Origin: Lunularia cruciata
Lineage: Eukaryota; Streptophyta; Marchantiopsida; Lunulariales; Lunulariaceae
Direction: 5' to 3'
DNA: 64,000 nucleotides
Assembly (NCBI GenBank): GCA_948567375.1
Contig: OX419757.1
Coordinates: forward strand, 3,844,001 to 3,908,000
Shown here in pieces: positions 47,552 to 59,284 of this stretch. A program made the translations under genes and the position numbers. The first letter of the stretch is position 1. Each line of letters begins with the position of its first letter. The notes below the pieces were generated by a model. It made no database searches and was not told the origin of the DNA. It saw nothing but the letters and a program-made list of their open reading frames with translations.

Positions 47552-47632
47552 TCAACTTTTTAAGAAAAAAGCGACCATGAAGGATGGAAAACCCCATCAA
47601 GTCTTACAACGGAGAGACATCTCAACTTTTTA
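47552..47632 (-). mobile_element. 59-bp micro-insertion of non-LTR element 3' tail with 11-bp target duplication
   Basis: TCAACTTTTTA occurs at 47552-47562 and 47622-47632. The 59 bp between (AGAAAAAAGCGACCATGAAG, then GATGGAAAACCCCATCAAG) are the reverse complement of the element's tail with small deletions. It lies only 200 bp from the 2.96-kb copy, in the opposite orientation, with a different target sequence, so it is an independent insertion. Confidence 0.8.
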
Positions 47633-50600
47633 CATGAAACGAATAAACAAATGTTATTCAAATATGCTCTCAATTTCAACTCGGTTCAATTGAAACATTT
47701 CATTGACAAATATTGAAATTTCTTAGTAAACTCGCAATCAAGATGAGGAATGAAGTTAACAGGGCAATACAAGGTTCCAGTTAACAGACCTGGCGAAGGA
47801 GTATCTCACTCCGTTTTCTATTAGTTGATCCGTGAATCCGTTAGTGGATTGATCCGAACACTGAAGCATGTGATTGCATGGATCGAGAAGATTACACCCA
47901 CTGCACAAAAGCCATCGAGACTCGATGTGTTGTTTCCGCGTATGAATCATATGAATCACGTAATCAAGGATCTAAGGTGTAATTTCGTTGCATGAATGAC
48001 GTAATTAAGGATTGAATGTGTTTAAGAAACCTACAAAACAATCTTAAGTAAGAATGATACAGCTGCAAACGAGTGGCTTCTGATCTCCAAACTTGAGGTT
48101 ATCAACATCACTTGATTCGTTGCTGACAAGAACTGTACCCTGTACATCGGCCTAGTTGGTCTCAGAATTAAGCACGCACGCACTCGGAGTTCGCTGGTCC
48201 CAACAACCTTGAGACCCTCACCTGCATCAACACCTACCAACAACAACAACGCTTCGCTTCCATGGAATTGTACTCATCTTGCTACTCTCTTACACCCAAC
48301 CTGCACGCACACAACCAGCACGTTCAGAAATATCGAACGACGTAACCCGAAAGTCCCTCAAAAATTTCATTTCGGTCATGAACATCAACTGAGTCTTACT
48401 ACCGGTATGTGGGATAGAACCAGTTCTCGGTCTTCACCAAGATCTTGGGCTCAATGCGGTTGCATGATGCACAGACTTTTCGACTTTTATCGTAAGAAGG
48501 AAGCCGGTGGTTGGTACTGAATGAATTCTGACGAGATAAGATCATGATGGTCACATTCCTGGGGGAAAAATGTTGGGGTTTATGATTGATGATGATGATT
48601 TATGACTGATCAATGTAGGTGAAGAGAACAGGCCCTCCCTGATGAGGACGACATGGATTTTGGAAATATAAATCATTCCCCTCCTTTTGATCTGATGAGT
48701 GTTACAATCCCTCAAAGGGCACAATGAGATGGTACCTCTTTCTTGACGAGGGGTAAGGAGCTTGCTAGCCTCCTCCTTCATTGAGTTGACGGAGGTGGAT
48801 ATACACAAGAATTTCCGTGATTCTCCTGGCTCCGCATCGGTGGATCGGAGCGAACACTCGATCATACAGTATCTGAGGAAAGATCGAAAGCCCTTGAGAA
48901 CCCCTTTGAAGAGCACGAGCCTTCTGACCTTTCTTAATCAGGCGCTAGCACTTACACGAGGCTCAGGTGGATATATTCATGGTACGAAAAAAAAGAAATT
49001 GTACCACTTTTCGCCATCAAGTTTGCGATTTCGCTCTCTAATCTCATTATATCTCCAATTTATGTTGTAAGTGATCGCCACCACCCAAAGTGGAAGCTAC
49101 CAAAAGTACATGCTGCGCGATCCAAGTCAATGTGGGTGAAAGGGAACCTTTTTACGGTTCCAACGGTTCTATTCACTGCTCTTTAAGCCATTCTTCACTT
49201 TCTACTTCCCTCCCGTCAATCGATTGCAATTGATATGCTTGTGAAGCCCATTTGCTGGACATGATTGCGGATGATGATGGTGGGGCTGTTAATTTGGTCG
49301 CATAGGATATCTATGATTCGGTAGTCCGATCCGCATTCATCCGGACATATTAAACATCAGATGCAATGAGTCAGGTGAAGGGAAAATAATTAAGATGCCC
49401 CTGTATCTTCGTCAACATTTAGTGATATATCTGGCTATCAATGATAATTTGTACCAGTCAAATGCATGAAGACCTTGACTCTGGTCACGAAAACCTGATA
49501 GCTTTTGGAACCAGTGTTCCAGCCAGGTGGGTGCACGAGGCTGCACAATCCCACCATCCATCTCACAATCTGTTCGAATACACTACTTGATGACTGAAAT
49601 GTTGCGTTAACGAGTCCAGATCTCTCTCCCTCTCTCTACGGCATGATGATGAAACTCATAAAATTAGTAGCAGTGAGTTCGTCCTTTGTTAGATGCAATT
49701 CCCGATATTTTTCTACCACAAATGATCTTTCAACCCGATGGATTCACTGCTCCGCTTAACCCCACGCAGTTATTCCAGTTATATTTTCTCCGTTCGCGCT
49801 AACCACCGAAAGTTCTTGGAGGACGAGGACTCCTCGAACAGGTTGCTCTTGAATGATCGATCGCACACGGAGAGCGCTATTGTGTACTGCAACAGACAGG
49901 TAGTAGCTTTTGGACCGAGTATTTCGTATTTCTCCGTGTTCTTTCTTCCCATAGGAACCGACTTTGTTGACATATCGGTATACGAGAACAGAAGCCATTC
50001 CCAGAACTTTGTTGACATATGTTAAGGACAGTTTTGTAGTATTGCAGAAGTCTTTGGTAGACCTGTGACTGTCTGTAGACAAAAATATGGTCATGATTTG
50101 TGTTGTAGTATCAGTAGTGTATATACATAGTGATCAAGAAAGATAATGGCACAAAGCGATGATTGACTTCCACATCTTACAGAAGTCTGAAACATGCTTA
50201 CTTCCTTGTTCCCCAAGACATGGTTATAATATCGTTATGTTTTGGAACATGAGATATACGTGGCAACACAGAGGTTTCGGAGAACACTGCTTGAAGCTTG
50301 AAGGTGGTTCGATGAGTTCCGTCAGAAATTGCTCTGCAGATTTTACTACTTGCAGCACTGCTTGAAACCAATTGAGCTGACATGCAAACCCCTACTGCAT
50401 GTTTAAAGATCAATTTGACGAGAGACATATAGAAAAGCAAATGGTGAATCTCCAGTTATACAAGACAAGGTTTCAAGTCTGCATATTCCTGTCGCATAGG
50501 AAGTGCGAGTACCAGGGCAGGTAGCTAATTGACAAGCAGTAACTTTTTGAGAACACCGACGAGCTTCATACGTGACTTTCGTGTCCATCTTGAAACAAAT

Positions 50601-51041
50601 CGGAAATTCCCTCCCTGCAAAGAACCAAGTGCTCGAACTCAAACACAGAAGCGAGCGTCTAGGAGCTCACAACCAGCATGTACCCAGAGAGGATGCTGCG
50701 GTTGGACGTGTTACTCCTAGGCATCGAGATATCAGCAAATTTCAGTGAAAGTGGGCACTTACGTGCTGTGGAGAAATGCTCCTCCATGCAGCTCCTCGCT
50801 ACAAAGCTATAACAAACTCAAACCAAACGGCAAAAGCGTTCGCTTTATCCATTGTTAAGATTTAGACTCAGGTCCAACTAAAAGGCTCTGAATTGCACGC
50901 AGGAGTAAATGATACTTCAGTATGCAATCCAAATACTTCAACAAAAAACCATTGTTGAACTTCGTCCTGATTTACCCGAGGTTTCGCTTCGGGAGCCGCA
51001 CCCTTCGGAACAATGGTAGGAATTGAAAACCAGGTGCAATT
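47633..51041. other. Intergenic, no gene supported
   Basis: ORFs at 48209-48520, 48551-48916, 48762-49070, 49738-50025, 50159-50365 and 50403-50642 are short, several overlap on opposite strands, and none shows a known domain. A hairpin element lies at 49976. 50700-51041 should include the 3' untranslated region of the minus-strand kinase gene. Confidence 0.35.
49976..50010 (-). repeat. Hairpin repeat element, copy 9 (minus strand)
   Basis: The reverse complement reads AGTTCTGGGAATGGCTTCTG followed by TTCTCGTATACCG, almost identical to the downstream part of copies 2 and 3 at 5.5-6.0 kb. It is truncated on the GGATAACCCGTT side. It shows the family is dispersed and not limited to two genes. 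Confidence 0.65.
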
Positions 51042-52088
51042 TCATCCCGTGATCATGGTCCCAGCTCCTTCATCAGTGAGAATTTCCAATAGCAACGAGT
51101 GAGGTGCCCGACCATCAATTATATGAGCTGAATGCACACCTTGGGCCAGTGATCTCACACAACACTCTACTTTCGGGATCATACCTCCAGAAATTACACC
51201 ATCATCCACCAAGCTCCTAACCTTCTTTATAGTCGCCTGTTTAACCAAAGTCTCAACGTCCTTGGAATCTAGCAAAACCCCAGGCACATCAGTCATCAAA
51301 ATCAATTTCTCAGCTGCAAGAGACGCAGCAATCTCCCCAGCTGCTGTATCAGCATTGATGTTATAAGCATCCCCGTTCAGATCTGCAGCAACTGTAGCAA
51401 TCACAGGAATGACGCCTTGATCAACCAGGCCCTGTACCACCCCAATATTCACGTTCGTAATTTCTCCAACAAATCCAAGATCAACATTCTTTTGCCTTGC
51501 AGTCAAAAGCTTCCCATCCTTCCCACACAAACCCACAGCAGTCGCCCCCGCACGATTAATAAGCGAAACCAGCGATTTATTCACCTTCCCAACGAGAACC
51601 ATCTCCACCACCTCCATAGTAGCTGCATCCGTAACCCTATATCCATTCTTGAAATTAGGTTCGATCCCTAACTTCCCGAGCCAGCTATTGATCTCTGGGC
51701 CACCTCCATGAACTAAAACTGGCCTCAGCCCCACACAGGAAAGTAGTACAAGATCCTTAATGACCCCATCCTTCAAAGTCGGATCCTTCATCGCAGCTCC
51801 GCCATACTTCACCACCACAATTTTGTTCTGAAACCTCTGAATGAACGGCAGCGCTTCTGCGAGAATATCAACTCTGTCCAGCGCACTGAAAGAATTCTTA
51901 TCATTCTTCTTTACCACTTCATTGGCCACCAGTTGAGCTGTACACCACCCGCTCACCCGTCTTTTATCCGCAGATTGCTGCGATTTCACAGCAATTCGGC
52001 ACCCTAACGGAGAAACTGCAATCGAGTGACCGACTCTCTGCTCCGGGCACATTGGCACAGCAACATTGCAAGCAATGCTCAACGCCAT
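51042..52088 (-). CDS. NAGK: N-acetylglutamate kinase, chloroplast, 348 aa, intronless
   Basis: Catalyses ATP-dependent phosphorylation of N-acetyl-L-glutamate, the second and arginine-inhibited step of arginine biosynthesis in plastids. Residues 1 to about 65 are Ala/Ser/Arg/Lys-rich with few acids, a chloroplast transit peptide. The amino-acid-kinase fold follows, with [10 protein letters not shown] (residues 91-100), [10 protein letters not shown] (124-133), the substrate-binding segment [15 protein letters not shown], the ATP-site segment [11 protein letters not shown] and [14 protein letters not shown] near the C-terminus. In plants this enzyme is activated by the nitrogen sensor PII, which relieves arginine inhibition. 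Length and single-exon structure fit the plant family. The start is the first ATG and precedes a typical transit peptide. The frame is intact throughout. Confidence 0.96.
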   Translation of the reverse strand: MALSIACNVAVPMCPEQRVGHSIAVSPLGCRIAVKSQQSADKRRVSGWCTAQLVANEVVKKNDKNSFSALDRVDILAEALPFIQRFQNKIVVVKYGGAAMKDPTLKDGVIKDLVLLSCVGLRPVLVHGGGPEINSWLGKLGIEPNFKNGYRVTDAATMEVVEMVLVGKVNKSLVSLINRAGATAVGLCGKDGKLLTARQKNVDLGFVGEITNVNIGVVQGLVDQGVIPVIATVAADLNGDAYNINADTAAGEIAASLAAEKLILMTDVPGVLLDSKDVETLVKQATIKKVRSLVDDGVISGGMIPKVECCVRSLAQGVHSAHIIDGRAPHSLLLEILTDEGAGTMITG

Positions 52089-52888
52089 GTTGAGAATCGG
52101 ATTGTTCAGTCTCAGAATTTCACTCTGTGTCGATAACTAAGTAGCTCGATTCCGTAACGTGCACCTCCGAATTCTTCAACGAAAACCCGAATTCCCATCG
52201 CCACACTTCAATTCCCCTCAACTCCACGACAAGAAGCCGTAGTGTTTTCAAATCCCTTAACTGTCGTCTTCTGCTGCTAAATTTCTAGTAACTAAAATTA
52301 AATAACAGTTTTTTATTTTTATTTTTTATAACATTAAATAACAATTTTATTTGATCTGTTCTTCGTTATCTGTTCGTATGAATTGTCCACTTGCAACCGG
52401 TAATAGAGGGGCACTTGGTGGGTTATCAGAAGGGGCAAAAAATATTAGGGTCTTGCTTTTTAGTTCCAAACCATGAGTTTCATAGGGGTCGTTTGTTCCA
52501 CTTTAGGGGCTAACCAAAAATAGTCATACAGGATAAGATAACATTTATCCAACTCATGAAAAGCCACGCATGAGTAAAGTCGGTGGAGAGATATGTTATT
52601 CAACACATTGAGAATTGTGAGGGGCCCTTTGGAGCGTACGAGGGTCAAAAAGAAAGAAGCTCTAGAAAGTACTTGTCCCATTAGAGGCCTCGTCGGGGCC
52701 AATAAACATTGACAAATATCGCTTTTCGAAAATAAGAGGGTATACAAGAACCGAAAAGCTCGATTTTCTGTGAAGAATCAATTTGGGAAGTCACAAACTC
52801 CATGAATTAATTACCAGATCTCTAATTCTCAACTTTGAAACTAGATTAGAAGAGACAAAGGAAAGAATAGCTGCCTCTGTCGGGCGTG
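52089..52888. other. Upstream region of the NAGK gene
   Basis: It should hold the leader and promoter of the minus-strand kinase gene. An A/T-rich block lies at about 52290-52350. No ORF of interest; the minus-strand 95-codon ORF at 52460-52747 is unrecognised. Confidence 0.4.
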
Positions 52889-53005
52889 AGGTAGAAAGGG
52901 CGACCGCGTAGGAAAAATGAAGGATGGGAAGACCCCATCAAGCCGTACAAGGGAGAGAAAAAAAGGTAACATGGGGCTAAGCTCCAATGTTAGAAAGGTA
53001 GAAAG
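52889..53005 (-). mobile_element. 97-bp micro-insertion of non-LTR element 3' tail with 10-bp target duplication
   Basis: AGGTAGAAAG lies at 52889-52898 and 52996-53005. The insert starts GGCGACCGCGTAGGAAAAAT and continues through GGAAGACCCCATCAAGCC, GTACAAGGGAGAG and GGTAACATGGGGCTAAGC. This is the reverse complement of the complete 3' untranslated tail at 47254-47335, close to identical. The last 10 bp or so before the right duplication (AATGTTAGAA) do not match the 44-kb copy and may be 5'-junction filler. Confidence 0.82.
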
Positions 53006-54360
53006 CAAACCCCAAATAATTTTCGTATCTTTACTGTGAGAGCTCTTGTCCCTCAAAGCTGAATTTTGATGCAAGTAATGGACCAAAACATTCATGATTT
53101 GATGCACAGTAGTGGAAGAGTGAACATCTTGTCGAATAAACCCATAAGCTCTAGGCTTTTGGGCTACGAGAGAAATCTATATACTTGGAGCCCGCGAAGT
53201 GGTAAATTGCCTTAAACTAATGAGTAAGGAAAACAATGCATCCGGTCGATGCTGGGTGCCGCGCACAGTCTGCGCTTAGATTTTTGGAGGGAGATAGGCC
53301 GGCCTGGTGTTGACGCTGCTTACTTCTGCAGAACTCGCCTGAGCGGGCCTCCTCTTCACCCGATATAATTCCAATTAGGACTATATTCGCTCTAGCACTT
53401 AGAAATAGCTTCCTACCCGTCAGATGCGGACCAGTGACCCGAAACCTGGAAACCTGACTCAGCTCGCACTGAATTGTTGGGAGCCCGCGAGGTGAATGTG
53501 CTGCTTGGAATCTCAGGCGAGGTTTAATTGCTGCTTGGACACCTAGCAGCAATTGCCCTCGCCTTGGCTTGAACAAATTCAATGTATGCAAACTCAATCA
53601 ATTCGCTGGAGAGATCCATACAAATGCAAACTTTAATGAATTGCTTCCAAACCCTTATAACTTCAGGGCAGCTCACGCTCGGCACTGCGACTCAAGATTA
53701 AGTGGCATTCGAACTGCGCCACAGGCTACGGCCCTGGGAACTCAGAATTAACTCAGCCTAGTAAGTCGAACTGCGCCACCGGCTCAGTAAAGTGTAATTT
53801 CACAAGAGCAGACATATTTTGTGCAAATTATACAAATGTCTAGAATTGAGACACAGACAAACGAGCGGGAGTTCGAGCTCGAACAAAGTATTTCGTGTAA
53901 CGTACAGTTTGTCACATCCTTTGCCCCGAATTGGCAAAATTTACCTATCTCGAAATTCACAGATGGTGAAAAAGAGAAACAGACGAGCAGAGTGACAGCA
54001 ATAATAACGAAGATATACATGTTTATCTGTCATCTACAGAACGTCCTCGGTTTGAAAGAGCAATGCAATCACCTTTAGGAGAGGAAATACGTATTATAGC
54101 AAATTTATTAACGTGTTGCTAATGGAACAACAACAAGCGAAATTCAAAACTATTTAATCTTAGCCCGGACGGATCGAACTCTTATGAATCAAGATTATCT
54201 CATACAGATTCAGAACTGAGAGATGACTTGAAATTAGATTCCACAAGATGCTCAAATCGGGCTCGAGCCTGTGCGACAAACTCCAGTAATCAAGATTGGC
54301 GATAGTGATAAGCCTATCACAGATTTGGCTCGTCACAGTTTTTGTACCGATTGAGCAAAA
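53006..54360. other. Intergenic, no gene supported
   Basis: The phrase TCGAACTGCGCCAC is found near 53708 and 53768, each followed by a GGCT-type segment, suggesting a decayed 60-bp tandem. The minus-strand ORF 53217-53597 is unrecognised. Confidence 0.35.
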
Positions 54361-54480
54361 TTGACCTAGATGTTGTTATCAAAATCAAGAACCTCATCAT
54401 ATTCTTTGTAATGAGAAAAATCGACCGAGATGTAGTTGTCAAAATCAAGAACCAAATCATATTCTTTGTAATAGTTGAGC
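54361..54480. repeat. 60-bp tandem duplication
   Basis: The two units 54361-54420 and 54421-54480 align over their full length. They share AAAATCAAGAACC and AATCATATTCTTTGTAAT-like segments and differ at several positions, so the duplication is older than the 89-bp one at 5.2 kb. Confidence 0.8.
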
Positions 54481-54734
54481 AAAATGGGGTTCGTCGCCGG
54501 ATGTTGAATATCTAAAAATTGTAAGCTTATCGCATCCTCTATACCTATATGAACAACAAATCGGATTGATCTCTGGAAATTCTCAGGGGTCTGCACGCAA
54601 GACTCGTGCCCTGATAGGTAAGGGCACAGTGAAGCTGTGCGTTCGACATGCGGGAGTCAAATCCTGAAAATTCATTGTTGATACAATCGTAGTTCTGGTA
54701 GTTGTCTGCTGGTTCAAGCCGATTGATGTTATGA

Positions 54735-56541
54735 ATGCAGACACAGACTTCACACGCTCTGGTAGTTTCTCTTGCAGCACTGGACCTGATCGTATACAGA
54801 ATCTGGTCGGCTCCGGTGCCGCTAGCACACCATATGGAAACTTGCTCCTTCAGCCAGTGGAAAATCATACATTTGTTGGGAGAAACGGAAACGTTCTCTA
54901 CCATCAGCCGATCCAAGTACCTCAACTCAAGCCGACATTTAGCAACGTTCAGAAGGACACTCAGGATCATATTGGATTATCCAGAAGGTGACGGTGCCGC
55001 ATTCTGCATGGTGGAGAAGGTGGCGCTGCCCGATGGAGTATTTGGCACTTGTGGTCTTTACCACAAAAGGAAAGACCACGTAAATGAAGGAATGCTGATG
55101 TTGGAATTCCACACCCACTTGAATTGGGAATACCATGAGATCGCCGATAACTATGTCGCATTGGACGTAGAGTATATCCTATCCCAAAAGTCCGTGAATG
55201 CCAGTAATGTGGTCGTGCACCTGGGTGGCGGGAAGGCAACTTTTGTCTAGATTGACGACAATGGGACGACCTTCAACATTGAGGTCAAGATTAACCATAC
55301 TTCATTTCCTCGACCCCTTGAATCTTTGTTTAACCAAACTATCGCACCATCTGGAGTGTGGTTTTTATGTGGGTGGGATTTTCTATCCGCTCCGGAAGTG
55401 GAACTCGTTCCATCGATGACGGCACTTCGATGGACTTCCTCCTCCTCCTCCAAAGGCTCAAAGAGAAATGAGGGAAGCGCTTCTCATAGGACTAGCAGTA
55501 GGTATACCGAGCTTGCTTTGCATCTGCGTGTTTTCATTCTTTATATCACGGTAAGAAAAAATCTTAAGTCTGTCTAGGGAAGGGCTGCACTTGAATCAGC
55601 AGAAAGAGAATGGGAAATGGGGAATTCATAGACCAACACTTTAAGCTACAAGCGGCTGAATGTAGCCACCACTGGATTCAGCGAGCAATCAAAATTGGAT
55701 GAGGAGGGCTTGGGAAGTGTATATAGCGGAGTTCTACCTTCAAAAGGCTCTTTGGTGGCCATCAAGAAGATCGCCGATGAATCGAAGCAGGGCGAGCTCG
55801 AGTTTTTGGCGGAGGTATCAATCGTAACTCAAGTTCGACACAGGAACATCCTAAAGCTCCTCGGTTTCTGTCTTAAGGAGGATAAATTGTTGCTAGTTTA
55901 TGAACTTGTGCCTAATGGAAGCCTGGACAGATCATTGTTCAGAAAGAGGGAAAGAGGAAGCAGAAGATAGGACGGTATTATTATCCTGGTCCCAGAGGTT
56001 GACAACAGTTTCAAGTTGAGTAGCTGCTTTAAATTACCTCACAAAGGTTGGAATTACAGATGATAGATCGGGATGTAAAGTCTAGTAATGTTATGCTGGA
56101 CAGCAAGTTTAATGTCAGGTGGTTTCGGTCATGCAAGAATGTGGATCATCGGAAGACTTCACCCGCTATACGATCAGCTGGAACTTTAGGATATATCGCT
56201 CTGAAGCTGAATGGAAGTGTTTACGCTTTTGGAGCAGTGGCCCTGGAGTTTGCATACGGCAGGAGAGCTTTTGATAATTCTGACAGAGAAGAAGAAATGC
56301 TTCTTGTGGACTGCGTTTGGAGTCCCTTGAGTACTGATAATCTACTCGAGGCAGCAGATGGAGAATTAGGGAGACTGTTAAGAGCCGATCTCACAGTTGT
56401 TTTGCTTCTTCGTTCACATTCCGACCCTAGTTCTCGCGCTTCAATGCGGCAAGTTACTCAAATATCGCTGCACCGATGCTTCCAGTTCCTCCTCCCAAAC
56501 TCCCCGTTTCTGCTCGAAACATTCGCCCGAGGTTCTCTTTG
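54735..56541 (+). pseudogene. L-type lectin receptor-like kinase pseudogene
   Basis: The order of an intronless lectin receptor kinase is visible across several frames. Lectin-domain pieces are NGNVLYHQPIQV (54885), GDGAAFCMV (about 54990), LMLEFHTHLNWEYHEIADN and VALDVEY (about 55095-55175), then a TAG at 55248 followed in frame by IDDNGTTFNIEVKINHTSFP. A membrane segment LLIGLAVGIPSLLCICVFSF lies near 55485. The kinase lobe starts at RLNVATTGFSEQSKLDEEGL (55650) with VAIKKI, VRHRNILKLLGFC and LVYELVPNGSL. WSQRL and RDVKSSNVMLD (56070) follow. Inactivating damage includes at least three frameshifts, several stops, a glycine loop reduced to DEEGLGSVY, HRD reading IDRD, the DFG segment read out of frame near 56125, and APE reading ALK. 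Such receptors sense extracellular signals at the plasma membrane; this copy cannot. Confidence 0.85.
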
Positions 56542-56659
56542 AGCACGTTTGTATCTCAGCAGCCTACTCTCCGTAAGTGTGATGCATCCGTTCATCGAAA
56601 ATGCACTTATGGAAGCTGTGCAGTTATCCAGACTTAAGGTTTAGATAAATGAGAGAAAA

Positions 56660-56815
56660 GGCGACCGCGTAGCAAACACGAAGGATGGGAAGACACCCTC
56701 AAGCAGTACAAGGGAGACACAAAAGAGGTAAAATGCAGCTCCCTCCGGCTCAAGAGATGAGAAATCTGCCTACAGCACCTAAGATATCCAAGGTATGCAA
56801 GTAGTAAGGTACACA
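56660..56815 (-). mobile_element. 3' fragment of the non-LTR element including the end of its ORF
   Basis: GGCGACCGCGTAGCAAACAC opens the copy; then come GAAGGATGGGAAGACACCCT, GAGAAATCTGCC and CACCTAAGATATCCAAGG. These follow the reverse complement of 47341-47190, so the copy contains the tail plus the last 20 or so codons. It belongs to a subfamily with CAAACACGAAGG in place of AAAAATGAAGG. No exact target duplication was found. Confidence 0.75.
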
Positions 56816-59284
56816 AATAAAGTCTAAATAAGTGATTATTCTCCTCCTATGATTGCAATTGCAGCTTATGAAATGTAATATATTTTAGCTAAATATATTT
56901 TAGCAAAATATTAAAATTTATTTTAAATTTATGAAAATAAGTTTAAATATTTTTAATATAAATACACTGATAACATGTTGCACTTACAAATGTTCTCCAG
57001 TTCCATCACACAATTCATGGCTTTTCCCCTCTTATTTAGTATGATTCTGTATTAAAATTCATTATATTTATTGAAGAAGGCATGTCACTACAAATTGTGT
57101 CTTTAAAAAGTACTGTTTGCAAGAGGTTGCTTTATTAAAATAATCAATGGAAATGAAGTTCTATATATTGCAATCAAACAAAGTGCCACCAAATTCAATG
57201 CCAATAGAAATTCATCCTGTATGAAGGCGACCTTAGAGGATGTACTCTCAATCATTTGGTGCTAAGCAACATGCATTTGGGCCATGACCACTACGAGATA
57301 TGAAGGATGGACCAGTTTTGACAAGACTATACAATAAAGATCTTGTGCTGCAAGAAGAACTTTTTTACTTTTCATTTTTTTCCACAATGAAGGTTTTGTC
57401 TTGTTGCACAAGAATTCACTGCCACTATCAACAAGAATCTCCTTTTCACCAGCAAAGTGCAAAAACTTGAGAGACTATGTAAGCAAGTGTTGGTGACAAG
57501 GTAGATTTGCAAATCCAAATAATTAAGCAATGATGTAACAAATTGCAAAGAAGGGAAAACATGGGCAGTCTATGGAAATTATAAGCAAACCCTTTATAGA
57601 TTTTAGAGTGGGGTTTGTATTTCAGGTTGGAATACCTCAAGAGTTGGAAGTTGGATTTCTTGCTTTGGGATTGGAGTCTGTCATACATCTCCCTACTAGA
57701 AGAATTTTGTAAGAAGTTTGACATAAGTAGCAATACATTGAGTGCAAGTCCATTGATGTGGATAGAGGACCAATAGCAATGAGTGCTAGGAGAGGAGTGC
57801 TCTCCATTTGGCCAAATCTGCATGGAAAATTCCCATGGCCATTCGAGTAAAGACTTGAAAGACAAGTTTGATGAATCTTTTGTGGGTGGAAAGTCAATGA
57901 ACGGGTACAAGATTGGGGGTCTTAAAGGCCCTATTTGACAAGTCATCACCAAAACCATTAGGTTGCTATTCAGGTCAAAAAGAATGGCCTATATGAACCT
58001 GAACCAGACAATCTTCTTCCAGCTTGTGCATGAACAACAAACTATAAGCTGTGCAAGGAGTTTTGAGAACAGGTATCAAGCTGCTGGAAAATATGGCTCA
58101 AGGCACCCCTATAATTGTAGTCCCCTTCATCCTGCATTTCTACATACATACATTTCTACCTCCTAAGCAAGAAGGAGAAGGAGAAATACCCCAACCACTT
58201 CTATGATCTAGCATACTTCACTAGACACCTTTACTTGCACAAAGAAATCATAAAATATCATGAAGCAAACAAGGATTTTGCTTGCACGAAGAAGTTTGTG
58301 CCCATTGCCAAAATCTAGAATATGCTAATCATCCCCAAGAAGGTGATAAGTGTGAGGACCAAGGTTAAGGCTTCCAAGAAGTGCAAGTGAGCAATTCAAA
58401 TGATCAACATATTGCCCAACAAAAGTGGAAGCAGAGAAGCCCTAGGAAACAAAGATGAACCTAAAGTTAGGAGAGAGCTCAAAGAATCCCCCTCACAAAC
58501 AAGTAGGAGGGTTACCTTGTTAGAAAACACAGAGACTAAGAGTGACAACTCTTTCACCCAAAAATCATCACCCATGCATAACAATAAGGTGGACATGGGA
58601 GACCGGAACAACAAGGCACAATCATTACCACCAGCAATTGACTAATACAACCACATGGATATTTGCATTCAAAGGAAAAGAACCAAAGGAGGAAGACAAG
58701 TAGATCCCTATCTCCAAACTAAGAAAAACTCTATTAGGAGTGTTAGCTTTTGTCTACTTTGTTTTAAGGATGCAAAAAGAAGAGGTGGGGTCATTTGGAA
58801 AGACAACCAATGATGACATGAGGCAAATAGAGCTAGATTTGATGGACTCACAAAGTCTTCCAAGTTTGGAGCTGCTTCTAAGAGATGACTTAATCATCCT
58901 ATTGGAAGAAGAGTCCTTGAGTGGAAAACCATAGGCAGACCAAATAGTAGAAGGGGCAAGTGACAAGGTCCCAACCAATGAGAAAGGAGAGGAAAAAAAT
59001 TAACCTATGTATGCCCAACCAAATAATGGAAAACCACCCACAAAAATGAGCATAATCAAGGCCATCCTAAGTCACATGAAATGCAAAAATAACTAGCTCT
59101 TGTGGTTGATGGCGGTCTGCAATGTGAACATTGTTACGCCTACAATAGAAGCCTTAGAGAAGTTCTTGCCATTCTACAAGGAACTCAACCCTATGATTGA
59201 TGACTATAATGTTTTTGAGAAGAAGAGAACCCCCAAGAGAAACATAGAGAAGAAACATAAGGCATCATCCCTCAATACTCCAAT
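56816..59284. other. AT-rich retrotransposon debris, no intact gene
   Basis: Plus-strand coding-like but stop-broken sequence can be followed from about 57960 to 59290 (for example KSGSREALGNKDEPKVRREL at 58420 and IEALEKFLPFYKELNPMIDD at 59147). It is lysine- and glutamate-rich with no RT, protease or integrase motif, most like a gag-type or unknown element protein. Minus-strand ORFs at 57446-57958 are shadows. The fragment at 59100-59290 is interrupted by LTR-like copy B. Confidence 0.4.

Noticed and set aside
56641-56830. Target-site duplication around the 56.66-kb tail copy
   Set aside because: Left ATAAATGAG and right AAATAAAG or TAAATAAG look similar because both are AT-rich; no exact repeat at the insert borders.
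57446-57958. 170-codon minus-strand ORF
   Set aside because: Composition is that of the complement of a Lys/Glu-rich plus-strand remnant; no family resemblance.
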